This document shows, piece after piece, positions 26,130 to 40,862 of a stretch of DNA of 64,000 nt. The notes beneath the pieces are model-generated. The model was not told the origin of the DNA. It ran no database searches and saw only the letters and a program-made list of their open reading frames with translations. Both the position numbers and the translations under genes were made by a program. The DNA lies in the NCBI GenBank assembly GCA_028023455.1, contig JAQFVV010006221.1, positions 5,997,011-6,061,010 of the forward strand, given 5' to 3'. Origin of the DNA: Epiperipatus broadwayi. Its lineage: Eukaryota > Onychophora > Udeonychophora > Euonychophora > Peripatidae. Within the stretch, counting starts at the first letter, position 1. Each line of letters starts with the position of its first letter.

Positions 26130-29100
26130 TTGTATTATATGTTACTACAAAACTTTATTTAATTAATAAAAAAAAATTGAAATGTCTACTGGGCTGGAAA
26201 TAAATACCAAGCAATATCGTAAGCTCAACAGTTTATCAATAACACACACAGATATGTATGTATATACACATACGAAATTAATTATGGCTTAAAGGGTTAT
26301 TTTTAATTAATTTATAGCATTTATACAATATATGAGATTGTTTTCCTTAATGTGACTACAATATATAGTATAAATAAAATTTTAAAAAATTATACAATAC
26401 TATATCTAAAATTAATAAAGCATATACTGTATATAATTAGAGGGGATTTGAACACAGACTTTCAAGCTCCCTTTAGTCGTCCATTCCATCTTATACAACC
26501 GATACCCATGACCACATATATGCGAAAAAGATAAATGATCTTCAATATACGAACTTTTGCAATTCAAAACAGATTTTTTAAAAAAAGCTATTCCGTGTAC
26601 AAAATGTTATTTATTTTTTCTATTGAAATACGGAAAACATTTTTTGTTGTTGTTTAATTTAAAAATTTAGACTATCCTAAAAAAAAAAAAAATGTTACTA
26701 TGGATTAAAACAGAAAATTTTAAAAGTAATCATGTATTTGATGAAGGATTTTCATTGATTTGATTGCAAGAAAAACAATTTTTAAAACACAAAATTTTCA
26801 ACTTTTTTTATTTTATTTTAAAAATATATGTACATAGTTCAACAAACTCCAAAGTGGCTTATAATCGCCACTGAAGCTTATCGTTTGTACAAGATGAAAC
26901 ATATTTCTATAAAATACCAAAATCATATAACATTATAATACTAGTATAGCGGTAGGCAGTATTTAATGTATATCAATATATGCAATCTGGAAAGATATAT
27001 GGCATATTCCTGTTAAATAAGAAGCGCAATGTTTCAAAAATTTAACTCGAGTGAAAAAAACAGAGAGAAAAATTATAAATACTGCTTAAATGTCCTTAGT
27101 AAAAATGTTTTCATGAAAATTACTTAGTTTATACAAATGGTAATTTCTACAACTAAACTATTTTATAGAACCCTAATTTGGTTTCTGGTGGTCTTTAGCT
27201 CAATTTTGCTTTAATTTTTTTTTTTTTTTTCAGATTTATGAATTCAAATTTCCAACTTTAAAATATAAGTTTCATCTCATCATAGACACAAAAAATATTA
27301 ATATAAAATTAAAATATGCAAAATTTTTATGATTTATCTGCTTAATCAAATAAAGATTATCATGTTTGGATGGAATAGGAAATCCTACATTAGACACTTA
27401 ATATAGGCCTATGTATATAATATATACAACTATATTTATATATAAATTTGGCTGCGGAAAGGAATTTACTGTTAAAATGAAAGGAGGCCCTTTTCTTTCT
27501 CTTTGTGGCCTTAAAGGAATTGAGTAGGCAAAAATTTCCCCGAAATTCACTCCATACCTTTCTATATGATTATTCATACATTATACAAACTTAGATAGAC
27601 TGCTCACCACTGGCCTTCCTTCTCAGCGGCCTGATAGCTCTTAAATGAAATATTAGTTGAAGTTTTTTGAAGGAAGAATGAATATGTATGTGAATGAACT
27701 TTTTTTGTAAATAGATATTCACAATAATGACAAGACAAAACTAAATCATGGCTCTTATTCCCAAGAAGCTGTAAAGTTATCAGCCAAGGCAGCAGTTTGT
27801 GGCAAAGGCAGAGAATGTTAAACCAATTGCAAATCCAGGTTACCATTCGATGATAATCTTTTATTTACATACTTAAAAGTGCAGACCACTTTCAAGAGAA
27901 GAAAGATTTCAAGAACTGGAAAAAGAATTGTCTAATATTAAATGGAACATTATTGGACTTTGTGAAACTATGAGAAAAGGTGAAGAGACAATTGATTTAA
28001 AAAGTGGGCATGTACTGTACTACAAAGGTACAAACATTGAAAGCACAAATGGAATAGAATCCATTGTAAATTAAAAGTGGAAGAACAATATTATGGAAAG
28101 TGGTAGTTTATATAGACAGAGTGGCAAGATTAGTTATTCAATTTAATGGTAGATAGTAAATGCAGGAAACTCAGGTTTATGCTCCAACAAGTTCTAGTTG
28201 TGAGAAAAAAATAAAGGATTGAAAAAAAAAACTTTCTTAAGTGAACACCCAATTCAACAAATTTTAAAAGCCATGATATTTTAAATTGCCTAAAAACAGT
28301 TGTCGGGCATTATAAGTGAACCATATTCAAATTGAATAAAGATATTTAGACTACATGTTTCCTTGTGGTTAACAAACAAAAAACTCAGAGAACCTAATCT
28401 TATTATATATACAGAGTTATGTTCATTTGTGCTAATTAATCAACTGATGAAGATGATCATATAAATCTTAGTTATCAAACACTTGAATTTAAATATTAAA
28501 ATATTTCTATTGTGGCAATTAGAATTAAGATATCAACTGTAATACCAGTAGAATTTCTTGACTAATCTGTGTTGAGTTATTCATTTATTTTAACATCCTC
28601 TGACAGCTGCAAATTATTAATAAAATTTTGTAATTATAATATTGTCATATTTAGTTGTACATGTTGAAAGAGAAAAATAACCATGATAATATTTAAGTAA
28701 TATATTATTAATTAGAAGTAAATCAAACCATGTAAATTTATGGTATGTAAAAGATTCAACATTACTATACATTGTCAAAACACTAACATCATTAAAAGTG
28801 TAAATCATAAAAATAAGATTGTATGACATCAAAATTTTGTAGTATATAAATGCAAGAGCTTATCATCTCCCTGTGATTATTTAATGATCAATTTAAAACA
28901 ATTATGTAATGTTAAAATAATTAAATAATATTCATTTTTATTTGGAAGTTATTATTTTAAAAACAAAGGAAAGAAATTGAGAAAACAAAACTATTCTGTC
29001 CACTGCAACAAAATAGTTTTTACAATGTCAAAAATGTAGAAAGATATAGATTCATGACAATATTTGCTCTATGAATAAATTTTATTAAGATTGAATGAAT

Positions 29101-32100
29101 ATATATTATAATTGTTTGTAAATTAAATTTAAAACTTAAATCATAAAATATTTGGATTTATATATTAAAAGTAGCAAAGAAAAATAATTGTCATGTTTAT
29201 TTTAAGTTGAATAAATAAATAAAAAAACAAGCAATTATCAGATTAATATAAATAAAAATGTGTTTTCCCAATAAGATTAAATGGATAATTGATAATATAA
29301 GTACGAATGTTGGCTGTAATAAGTTTATTATCCTGTTCAGATCTTCTGCTACTCAGATTATCCAAATAATTTGAATATCATCATATTAAAGCTATAAGGT
29401 TAAAAACTGTACATAGAAATAAGGAGAGAATATTATTCACCAAAATTTGCCAAGCTGAAATCAAAGGCATCCATAGAATAGATAATTGCTTCAACAGATA
29501 GAATTGTAAGTATTTTCCTAACTCATCTATATTTCTAAATATGTTATACCTTAATCTGGTCATGTCAAATGGCTTTTTCTTTGGGGGGTTTTCTTCCAGA
29601 CATGTAATCTTGCAATATTTTTCAGATAGGAATATCCAGATAAACTTATAAATGTTTAAGAAAGTAATTATTATTCTTTGCTAAATTATAAGATTGGTAA
29701 AAATTTCATACGCAAAATCATCAAGAGAACCAGCTTGCAAAGTATACACAAGATTTGAGAGTTATGCCAGGATCTATAAAGTGTTTAAAGTATAAGTGTA
29801 AATTGTGAGAATTCAATTTTATGAGATCTAAAAGATGTATTTTTAAAAAGCCTATATTTTAACTTTGAATTATTATTTTTTTTCAAATTTTTATAATTAT
29901 CTCTACTCAAAAAAATCTAATGTTTGTCATTGTCTCTATAAATATCACAATGAAGTTCACACTAATTTAATCTATGAATCAAAATGTAGCAGACACATCT
30001 CATTGCAGCTCTATTTAGATTAAAATAGATTTTGTAGCCATTACTCTTTGTTAACTAATTCATTGATCAAATCAATATGAATTTGTAGACATTTTATTAA
30101 CATGTGTGCATTTGCACATGTATGCTTAAATTTGCTATTATGATTTCAGTTGAAAATTAAGATAGAGCATGCACACACCTTATTAAGGCCAGTCAGTAAA
30201 ATACATTTAATAGTACACTGAGCTGTTCATTTTTCTAGTAATTAATGGCACAGGTCAACCTATGTGAAGAGACCTTTCGGTTGCTAATATCAACACAATC
30301 CCTTTATTTATTTTATGTTAAACTATATTTGTTACGTTGTTAATTTATAATATTAAACTTTTATTAATTAAAAATAGTATTAGAATCTATATTGGATCAT
30401 ACTGGCCATTACAAGTTGAGAATCATGCTTTAAAAATGGCAAAAGACAATCATGGAATGTGAATGCTGGTGTTGGAAGAATACCATATAATGGTAAAGCC
30501 AGTCCATTTAAAAAGTGCTGGTAGCATTCCTTATATAACAATTCTGGTTGTTCTTAAAAGAAATAAAAACTCAAATTTAATCATAGTACAACTCATTCTG
30601 TACATATGCATAAATTTGATACACCCAAACATGGAATATTTGAACTATTGTTCATAAAAATATGGAAGTCGGGATTTCTCATATCCATCATTGTTAGAAA
30701 TTTAAATCATCACCTAATTTTATTTAAATAAAGTGCTGGCATTATATATATATATAGTGTTTGTTAGAAAGTTTGTGATGATGCCATTTTATTTGTAATT
30801 ATATGTTGAATTATTTTCATTGTCTAGAATTAATCATTAAATGTCTTTAGAAAAATTCAAGCTCCATCCAAATCTCCCGAATATCCTCAACAGCCAATAA
30901 AATATTCATCACGTTTTGAGTGGTATTATTTTCCTTTTTCAGGTGTTTGCTGGACTGACTAATGACTCTGTTATTATATAATATAACTTTCTGATCTTTA
31001 GACTCGTGACTCCTGAATTCAAAAAAATGTTCCAGCCAACTAGGCCTCTGGCAGAATAGCCTAGTTGTTCAGAGCATTACCCTAAATTCAGTATTCATGA
31101 ATCCAAAGATTACAGTCCAATTTTCATCTGCTCAGAAGAAGAGGAGGGATACAACACGACTCAAAGATCTTGTGCTATATAACGTGTGTCACTACTAACA
31201 GCTAAATGTAGCTGAAAAGCCTGAGTAAAGCTTAAATTTTCTAGACATTTAGTAATTAATCCCTGATAATGAAAATAATCCAAACATTTAATTAAAAATA
31301 CTATTAGATTGTTATTTTAAGAAATTGAGATATTTCTTACTGTGCTTGTCAATGCCATAGACTAAATTTGAATCTAGGTCAGATAAACTTGGAAATTACA
31401 TTCATGTTTTAATCAGACATAAGGTTTTTATTTCAGATATCCAAGCCATAATCAATCTAGCTAACCATCTAATATTGGTTAGTAAATGGGGTGATAGCTA
31501 TCCGTAGTTAAAACAAGAATGGAAAACCATTCAAACTCTAACCACTCAGCAATTAAAAAACTGGTGAGTACTGTCTTCTTCTTTACTGTTCCTTTATAAG
31601 GGACTGTTAGAGACCTCTTTGCACTGCAGTTATGTATTCAAATCTATTTTATGTTTTTTGTAGATTGAGATATTAAACATATATGCATGTGTATTATGTA
31701 TGATAAATAAACTGTAAAACTCCATCACTGAACTTTAATCATCTATACGTATTTTCCAGGGAAAAAGTGAGCGACTCTTTATCTACCTGCTTGCAGCACA
31801 ATCTTTGAATCAATATATATGATATGCAAAAACACAGCTATTCATCACAAAAAATGTAAGGTGCTCATGACTTCTGATGTAAAATGTAACAATCTGCCAT
31901 CCTTTTTTATTTCATCTTTCAATGCTCTCCCTACCATCACAAAGTCTTGCAAAATTCTTAAAACCATTATTGTGGTTCTTACCTTCCTTGGCATATATAG
32001 TTTGAATAATTTCAAATATTTCATTAGCAGTTTTTCTTAAAATGTAATATTAGCATGTTGTTCCATCTTGAGTTGAGATACATAACACACTGTTACATTT

Positions 32101-32772
32101 TATGTACTAGTGATCTAGATACCAGCACTTTAACATTTTTGTAGAGAACAGATAAATTGGACTGCTAAGTAACACATGTGTTGATTCAAAGATGGTGTGT
32201 GAGAAAACCAATTTCTTGCCACCTCTTCATTGAGATACCCTAGGTGTATGCAATTACGTGACTGCTTCTTTAATATTAGTGCTCTTAATGCATTTGTGAT
32301 GCAGAGGCCTTTTACAATGACTAACATATAAAAAAACAGTGATTAAATTGCTAAGATATGAATATGACAAATAGAATTTAAAGTTTAATCACAGCTATTA
32401 TTTTGTGTAAAATTTAGTCATTAACCTAAGCATAGGTGTGTTTCGTGATTACTTCTAATTTCTAGCTGCAATGTCTTTTGAAAACACCTCAATGAAGTTG
32501 ATTTCAATATCATTCCCTTATTACCTGTTTATCAATCACTCACTGGCACCTGTTAGTAAAAGAATTACTTGCTAATATACTTTTCAATGGAGAGTTACCA
32601 TTTATGATTCAACAAGTCATTTGTACTTCTCAGTCAGTGATAGTTATTCATAGTTACTCTGGGATATTACCACTAGGCTTACTTATTCAAATATTACAAC
32701 TACTGAATCAGATGTCCTTCAACAGGTTTTCATTAAACACATGCAGATCAGCTTGCATTCTTAAAATTTACA

Positions 32773-34651
32773 GACACAAGAATATGAAAAAATAAGCTTC
32801 ATAAGAAACACAAAATCTGCAAATTAACTGTGACTGATATTCTTAGTAGTTCCAAAATAGATATTGTGAAGGAAGTTATGGGTGGTATTAAGCATCAATT
32901 TAAAAGATGTATAAATTTATGGTAAGGTGCAGTTTATTTCTAATTCAATGACCTCATAAATTGGTTTTGTCATTATATAAAGCAAATAAATGTTACTCTT
33001 GTGAGACAAAACACAGTATGTGCCAACAAAAAGCTAATTGGCCCCCACTCCTTTTCAATAGTGGCTCAATGGCTCCCCCAAGCGTCAACAATTATCCCAG
33101 ATACCTACTAAATATCTTAGCTATTGCCATTTGCAGCTTTATCCATGATTTCATCATTAAATACTTATAAAATCATTTTTAGCTTTTTGCCCATAAACCT
33201 AAAAATTCAAGCAAGGGGCATATATGGATGACAAAAAAAATCTCATTCATTGTACAGCATGTAGTTATTCTTAAAAATTGAACTTAACTTTTCTTTGCTA
33301 TAGTTTGATAAAAGCAAGTAAGCATACTTTTTAACTTCTACTTCTCTAATATTATTTTCTTTAAGACCCTGTATACTTTGGTGAAGTGATAAAGTAGTAA
33401 ACTCTAAAGCTCCAAATTCCATGAATTGCAACAAGTGTATCACTTCCAGTATTCAAACTGCATATGAACTCATCAACAACAAACTAATAGATTATTTATA
33501 TAAAATATTTTAAATTATATGTTGCATTTTTTTAAATGCTGAAAATGTACTATTAGAGATGAAAGCATGTAAATATGTCTATGGCATTTGCAGTTCTGGT
33601 GCTGGAATATCGTATGAACACCCAAGCAATAAACCATAGGTGGGTTTTTTTTTATTTCATAAGATATATTAAAATAAAAATTGATACATATATTACACAG
33701 ACTACTAAATTACATCTGAAGATGTACGAACAAATAAAAAAAAAAAATACAAACAGGGAGCATAAATTGTATAGTCAAAGGGCTGCTAATTCTCATTTAG
33801 TTTTTATAAAAAATAGTATCTTCAGTAATTCATTTATTATTTTATATTAATTTTAACTTATTCATGTACATGTTTGAAATAATTTACATTTTGAATTAGA
33901 TAAAATGTAGATTTTCTCACCAAGATGTGCAATACTTAAAAACACATAATTGAAAGATTTCATTGCTTATGAGTTCGTAACTAACTTGAGTGTTGAAAGT
34001 GCTCACCATGCCACTCCATTACTAGACCAAACTATACAGGGCAACCCTTGAATCATAAACAATTAAAGATTCACTTACTGAATTAAGAACTTCACACACA
34101 AGAAAAACATTGGTCACTATTGTATCTTAAATAACATCCATGGTTATAAAGTTAATAATTAAAAGTAAAATAATATCAAGAAATTATCATTAGATTATAC
34201 CATTTTTTATTATGTCAGAATATTCTACTAAGATTAAAACAACCCTGACACTTCTTCTAATTAGGGTTTTTATTTGTTTAATTCAATTATACAGTTTAAT
34301 CATATAGCTATTTAATCGAATTATACACTTTAATCATATAGTCCTTTAATTATAGTTTTATGTAAATTAATAATTAAGCTCAAATAGTCAAGTATATATT
34401 TGTAATGACTCTTAATACTATATTCTTACCTTACTAATGGAAATATATATATAAATTAGTTTATGACATATCTAAATGTTGGGAGACAAAATTGTGCTAT
34501 GGGAGTGACAAGCAATGATGACCAAGTGTAATTGCTTGATGTAGAACCCTGTTAAGCCTAGTTACCTCAATCTTCCTTCAGGCAAAAATATTACCTTACA
34601 TAAATATATATCAAATATTTAAAATAACCATAAGTGCACATGGATAATTGT
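32773..34651. other. AT-rich stretch outside the palindrome, no gene recognised
   Basis: Only short chance frames are present, for example 60-90 residue frames around 33000, 33250 and 33600, with no domain, codon pattern or splice-linked continuation that I can support. A low-complexity A run lies near 33738. No terminal repeats are seen. Confidence 0.5.
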
Positions 34652-34667
34652 TTGACGTATTTAAATC

Positions 34668-34766
34668 TTTTTTCCTCATGTGCTCATAGCATCAGCCGGG
34701 AAGGCGAACCCGCTAACCCGGGACAACTGCTTTAAAGCAGCTGTCAGCTGACTCGACCACCAATGC
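34668..34766 (-). repeat. Short tRNA-derived SINE with target-site duplication
   Basis: Minus-strand copy of the same SINE, diverged from the arm copies, with the B-box block GGGTTCGCCTTCCCGG still clear. It is bordered by a 16-bp direct repeat with two mismatches: TTGACGTATTTAAATC at 34652-34667 and TTGACACATTTAAATC at 34767-34782. This is the expected signature of LINE-driven retroposition and fixes the element length at about 99 bp. Confidence 0.8.
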
Positions 34767-34782
34767 TTGACACATTTAAATC

Positions 34783-36740
34783 ATATTGCCCAAGCCATTG
34801 CTACATGACTACAAATAATTAGGAAATGAGGAATTCCAGTTTTGCATTTACTCTTTACTTTGAAGAAAATAGCAGATTCAAAAGTGTATAATCCCCGGAG
34901 AGCTTTCTATCTGAGAAAAGGAAAAAATGACCTTGGTGTTCGAACATTATTTAATCACCCAAGGAACTGGTCGTATAAATATTTATTTATATATCATAAA
35001 TCTACGTTTGTCAATAAATCATGACTGACTTTATAAAGTTTGATCTCAACAAAACTAAAATGTGCAAATTAGTATTTTTAAAGTCTTTAAACAATTTCGA
35101 GATCTATTTTATGTGTGGATGTATATACATTATGCTTCTTAATAACGTAAAGAATTCATTAAAGTTTAAAATGCAGTTTCTAAATATTAAGATGCTAGAA
35201 CAAATTGTCATGGAAACAATGACAAACTGGCAGCGATGATAGTCAAGTGTCATGACATGTCCAACGCTAAAATTTCCTGGATGAAAGTTCAACAAACATG
35301 ACCTCCAAAGCAGCTAATCATTCGATTATTTATTAATTTTTGATATTCTGTAGCCTAATTACTCCATTTGCCTTACAACTAAAATATTACTATATATTAT
35401 AGTAAAGAAGGCAAATTGCTAATTTTATACTTATTTAAATTAGATTTCTCCCCTCTTTCTTTCTCATTTTGAAATTTCTCATTGACTAGTAATTAATCAC
35501 TAGATGGGGTTATAAAGTGTCATTTCTGTTTTCTATATGCTTTGAAAAGCCTTCTGGATTTTTTTAGCTATTAAATTATTTCCGAATATCCCCATTTATT
35601 TAGAAAAGATAATTAGCAAAGTCTTTGAAAAAAATACAGATTTCTGTTTGTTTTATAGCTCTTGAGAGAGGATAAAGTTTGATGTATTAAGAACTTGACT
35701 TGTAAAAGATATTTTTTAAATCACTAGCTTGGAATTGTCATGAAGATGATCTTAATAACTTATTTCAAAATCTCTGCCACGAGAGTTTGAGGCATCGTGT
35801 TATTAGGGTTAAAAATAGCTCTCCTTTAAGTTTGTAGTAAAAGTACCAATTGATAAAAACAATCTGTTTCGGCTAAATCATTTTATTAATTGGTTACTTT
35901 TAAATTTTAAAAAGAAATTGTAGTAATACTTTCTATTAATGATTTTAACATTTATCAAGTATTAATTTAGCCCGGGACAGTTCCATAGCCAATCCAGAAT
36001 CTATTACAATATTTTTGTTATTAAGCTTTTTGTAACTTCTTTCTTCTTTAATATCATCTACCATTTTTTCTTAGTTTGTTTTTTTTTAACCCTTTATTTC
36101 TTCTATCTTTTTAAAATGTATATTTGCTTTTTTGTCAGAAAACTATTAGTGATAATAGTAAAAGTACTGTCACGTGACTGAGTCTAGTTACCCCCAATCC
36201 TGTCTTCAGGAAGAGATGGATGCTTACTGTTGAATTTTTCAATAACTATTTCATCTATTCTCTTCAGTACTTTAGAATTCTTTTTTTTTGCTTTTCCTAT
36301 TTATTATACAGAGCCATGTGAACCTATGGTGCAATGAAAGCACAATGTCCCGGGGGGGGGGGGAGGCATAATATAGAAAATAGTTGACATTAGTTTCACA
36401 CATAAGTAAATATGTTGATTATATATGTTTAAAATTCTAAACATATATTCAAATCTTAAAGAGATTTTTTTATTTATTTAAAAATCTAAACAAATATTAT
36501 TTTAAATGTAACTAAAATATTTAAAGTTTGTTACATGTAGAATATGAATAAGAGCAATTAACAAACACTGACATTTGTAATTTCCTAATATAATTATTAT
36601 TACCTAAGATAATAAAATAAACATTTATAATGTAATATATGCATTGTTTAAAATTAGACATTGTAGAAGTTTTTATAGTAGTGGTTCTCATTTGTGTAAA
36701 GCATTTTCTTCTTTTTGTTGCTGTTTAAAATGGTAGACAA
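34783..36740. other. AT-rich stretch between SINE and Penelope-like remnant, no gene recognised
   Basis: Short frames near 34842 and 35021 show no family resemblance. A G13 run preceded by CCC lies at about 36349-36363. I see no other structure. Confidence 0.45.
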
Positions 36741-36859
36741 AAACAAATATAAAATACTCAACGCTGGACAATGGGACTTCCACTCCACTAGCATCATCTC
36801 TAGTATAGTGCTTGACTATCATCTGAGGAAGCAAAGATTTCTCACCCAGATTCTTCAGT

Positions 36860-37765
36860 TCTACTCCACATAATATGTATCTTAGATATGTAGATGACAT
36901 ATTCATTGCTGCAACAAACCAAGTCATTACAGATCTATACACCAACCTTCAAAACACTACCAGCCTTACCTATACCCATACAGCAGAAGATCAAACACTA
37001 ATGTTAAATACCTAGATATAAGCATAGACAGGGAAATCAAAAGCAGCTTGATTACAATATGATCATTAAGCCAATAGCATGACCCCACTTCGTATGCACC
37101 CTCTTCTCACAAACTAACGAGCCTATCATCATTTCTAAATAGAAATCGATAAATTGGTAAGTATGATGCAGATAAAAGGACTAATCTTAACCAATACACA
37201 AACGATTTATTTAATACAGGATGACTCACAAGCCTCTATTAATAAAAAAGTGAATAAAATTTTCAGCAAAATCAATCAAAATAAAACGAGATAGCAAACC
37301 TAGAATACTTATCCCATATATTCAACCACTAGTTAAATACCTCATTAACAAACTATCCAATGACTCTTCTTCACAATCAGCATTTCCCCCACACATGCCC
37401 CCCTAATACTAACAGACTAATCAATAACACTAAAGATAAGATCACCCTTATGTCACCCCACAAGTCATGAATAAGATGACTTGTCCACAAAATAACTGCC
37501 AAACTGCATATTATGGGGAAACTAAAACCAACCTAGCTAATAGAAGTCTCTCAGCATATTTAATACGTTTATCACAAAATCAAAATATACAAGAAGGTCA
37601 ATTCCATCTTTGCTGGACATGAAACAATGTGGATATTTGAGCCAGCTAATGCCAGCATTATATGCTGAGAGAGCGTAACACTAAATGCAAAATTAAAAAG
37701 GCATTCCACATAGGCAAGGACTCTAAGACCATTAATAGAAGGGAGGCCTGCTTTGCTCTTTCGGT
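36860..37765 (+). pseudogene. Penelope-like retroelement remnant (reverse transcriptase and GIY-YIG endonuclease)
   Basis: Reading the plus strand across frames gives the order of a Penelope-like protein. The RT catalytic block YLRYVDDIFIAATNQ is at about 36878-36922. It is followed by a KYLDISIDRE block (frameshifted, about 37004-37035), RILIPYIQPLVKYL (about 37300-37345), and the GIY-YIG-type segment CPQNNCQTAYYGET (about 37480-37523). The C-terminal block KKAFHIGKDSKTINRREA at about 37699-37755 resembles the usual Penelope end. Many stops and frameshifts make it non-functional. Both catalytic regions of this class can still be seen. The 5' part and the terminal repeats are not visible. Confidence 0.75.
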
Positions 37766-40700
37766 TATGGCAGCTGTAAGCAATTTTGCATAAAACACTT
37801 AAAATATAGTTTTTAGAGACTATTAGTAGTATGATTGTGAGAGCAAAGTCTCTCGAAAGCACTTAGCTAAATTTAAATTCCACTTTTAATTCTAAGATTG
37901 ATTAGTTTCATTATTTGTGCATTATGCACATATATATACTGTATAAAATCTTAGTAAATGTCTTAATTAAATTGAGTAATGTTGATATCACTATGTATAT
38001 TTATTTATGTTATTTGTGTGTGTATGCCTATGATCAGCATGGGTTTGTATTTTTATGGGCCAAAATCTGTCTGTACGGCTCAATTTTCCATTCCCATATT
38101 TCAATTTCCACCTTATTTATTTTTTTTTTATAATTTTCGCAACAATTTTAGCAAATAATAGGGACCTTTTTAATCTTGTTATATGGGACCCGTACTCTTC
38201 AACCCAGTATTACTATTTGTTATATTAAAGTAAAAAATTGATTCCTAATTTATGGAACTCTTAAAACTATAAAAGTAGAGAATAAAATTAAGAGGCTACT
38301 TTTATACACATAAATGTATTTTAATAATGAGCTCACAATGTGCCTGAAATTAGTGTGACCAAAATAAAAAGCATGCAGTGATCGATAATCAGAAATTGGT
38401 CTAAGAATAGTTCTTAACATTGAATGTTGTATTCTTTATTTTTGACTGCATAATATCAAGAATATTGTGAAAGTTGATCTCTAATTTTTGCTTTTTCTTT
38501 TATTTTTGGCATGATAATTATTTAAGACAAAGTGACAAATAACAATTGCTATGTCCTAAAAGAATCCTATTTTTATTATCAGAAACTTCTCCAATGGTAG
38601 GTTCTCTTATATGTTCTTAAATCATATAAACTTTATCTCACTATTGATGAAACCTTGACGCAGTGAGAATTCCCATAGGAATATCACTTTAGCCAATTAT
38701 TTTGATTTTAAAATCAATTATTAATATAATGATCATTAAACAAATTTTTAAAACATTTTCTTTAAAACAACTAATTATTTTTTTTCGTACAGCCATTTTT
38801 AGTAAAGATTGATGATGTCAACAGACAGTGATTTCATTGGGCCATTTGTTGCCATTGAAAATAAAATAGATGACGATGCTTTTTGCACGATACAGAGTTG
38901 ATTCATTATACAATATTATGTTTGATTATAAAAATAAAGGATGATAAATATATTTTATCGATTATTTACTCAGCCTTCTTGCAAAAATACCACTAAGTTT
39001 ATTTAAGCTACATATCTAAAATAAAAGTTCTATCATTTAACAAATGAAAAAGCGGCTAAGAAATGTCAGTTTCATTCAGCAATAAGTAAGTAATCAAAAA
39101 CATATGATCATGTTATACCTTAATCCACTAATTACTAGACCAACCAGATTATTTATCTTGATCAACCGAGCATTCATTAAAAACCAATATGTATAATCTA
39201 TTTATATATATAGACAAACGAATAACAATATCTAATAGCAGATAATAGGCCAATGGTTGATGATTACTTCAGGTAAATTTGGATTGCTTCTTATTATGAT
39301 CAGGATTCGATTACAAAAATTATCAGTCCAGCCGGAAAAGTGTGCAAAGCAACAACAATTTACCAGCAGACCATAATGTGTTGTATATACGATTGATCAC
39401 GTATTGTTAAACCCCTGTAGCGTTTACGTTAGAACTTGAGTGCTGCTAAAATTTACTCAGGACATGAAGATTAAGCTGTTATAGAACATTCAAAAAAGGT
39501 GGTACAATTATTTACACATGAGGCAGCGTCAATATACAGAGAGAAAGTGGTAGGTATTCTTGAGAAAGGTACTCCTGAAATCTCTATTACATTATAGTCG
39601 CGATGACAACCAGATGTGCTATATTTCCAACAACAGAATAGGCACTTATACACGATGTATGAGGTTTGTTTTAATTAACAAATATTAATAAGTATTTTTA
39701 CAAATCAGTGCTTGCTATTAATCATGATAAACACGATATAATCATTACGCAACAACAAACTATATTAATATTAAATTTTAAAATATGTAGAAATGAACTA
39801 TATTTATTCAATCAGTTTATGAATAAAATTCCTTTTGAACAATATTTCAGCTTATACCTAGTAATACATTTCAAATGTAACTGTAAATTATTTTTATGTT
39901 GAAACGATTTATGCTTAATCAAATTAGTTATATTTCATTTCAAAATAATAATTTTTATGATATTCTTTCTTTGATAGAAGGTTAAGTTTTATAAAATTCT
40001 CTATTTCTACTTATTCCAGCTCAGTAATTTCTGAAGAAGCTAAGAAAATATTTTCATAAAAATCACTTAATCTGATAAAAATCAATACCACACATATAAA
40101 GTATATATAGAACAAAACACTTAAAATATGGAAAAGGAAATGTGAGTAATAAATTCTTTCATTACATGTTGAAAGATTAATCCAAATCGACTATCAACAG
40201 TTTTAGCTCAGAATTATAATGATTCTTGAGAAGATGATCTGAAAATTAATAAAGAAATATGAAAACATAGTTCTTGCAGTAAATATGTTAACAAAACTAA
40301 AATATTACTTTGAGTAAATATATATAAATAAAAGATTGGAGGATGAACAATATATTAAAAATATATGTATATAGAATTAGAAGAAAGAAACAACAATGGA
40401 AGAGAAAGTTCATACCCTATAGTAGAACAATTTTTATAGTAATGAAAATAGATATTATGGGACCAATATCATAAAATTACTCATAACACAATACTGAAAA
40501 AGGACTACACATATGAAATGAGATTTGGACAGCTGAATGAAAGAATGGAAAGGAATTATTAAGCACAGAAACAGCTGCTGATAAAGATCAGTAAGAAAGT
40601 ATAAAAGCAGAATGGATGTATTAAAAGAATGGAGAAAATAAAATCATACTGTACATCAGTCAAAATAAAGATACGTACAGAGGATGCCTCAGGCAAAGCT

Positions 40701-40862
40701 AATTAGAAACAAATATTAAACACCATAAGCGAAAAAGACAATCAAAGCACAACAAAAAAATTAAAAAGGAAACAGACAGAATTAGAAAATAAATGTGCAG
40801 AAAATGTGATAGATCCGGACAGAGAGGATATGAGCAATACGTAAACTGAAACGAAGTACTAC
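37766..40862. other. AT-rich stretch up to the assembly gap, no gene recognised
   Basis: No open frame with recognisable content. About 40450-40860 is A-rich and codes for short lysine-rich stretches on the plus strand broken by stops. It could be an old retroelement remnant but I cannot assign it. The hAT 5' flank seen in the arms is not found before the gap. Confidence 0.4.

Larger units (their letters stand above)
17239..32772 (-). repeat. Right arm of giant inverted duplication
   Basis: This is the reverse complement of 1-15449 at about 98-99% identity by eye, with arm-specific indels. For example, 52 bp present at 25753-25816 are missing from the left arm at 6952, and about 21 bp near 21140 are missing at 11563. 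It carries the mirrored hAT element, fold-back element and SINE. 23217-26028 and 26130-32772 show no supportable gene; the short open frames there are chance reading frames that mirror those of the left arm. Confidence 0.95.

Noticed and set aside
1-32772. Large virus-like DNA transposon (Maverick/Polinton type) with giant terminal inverted repeats
   Set aside because: No polymerase B, integrase, capsid or ATPase genes; the interior is only about 1.8 kb of AT-rich sequence.
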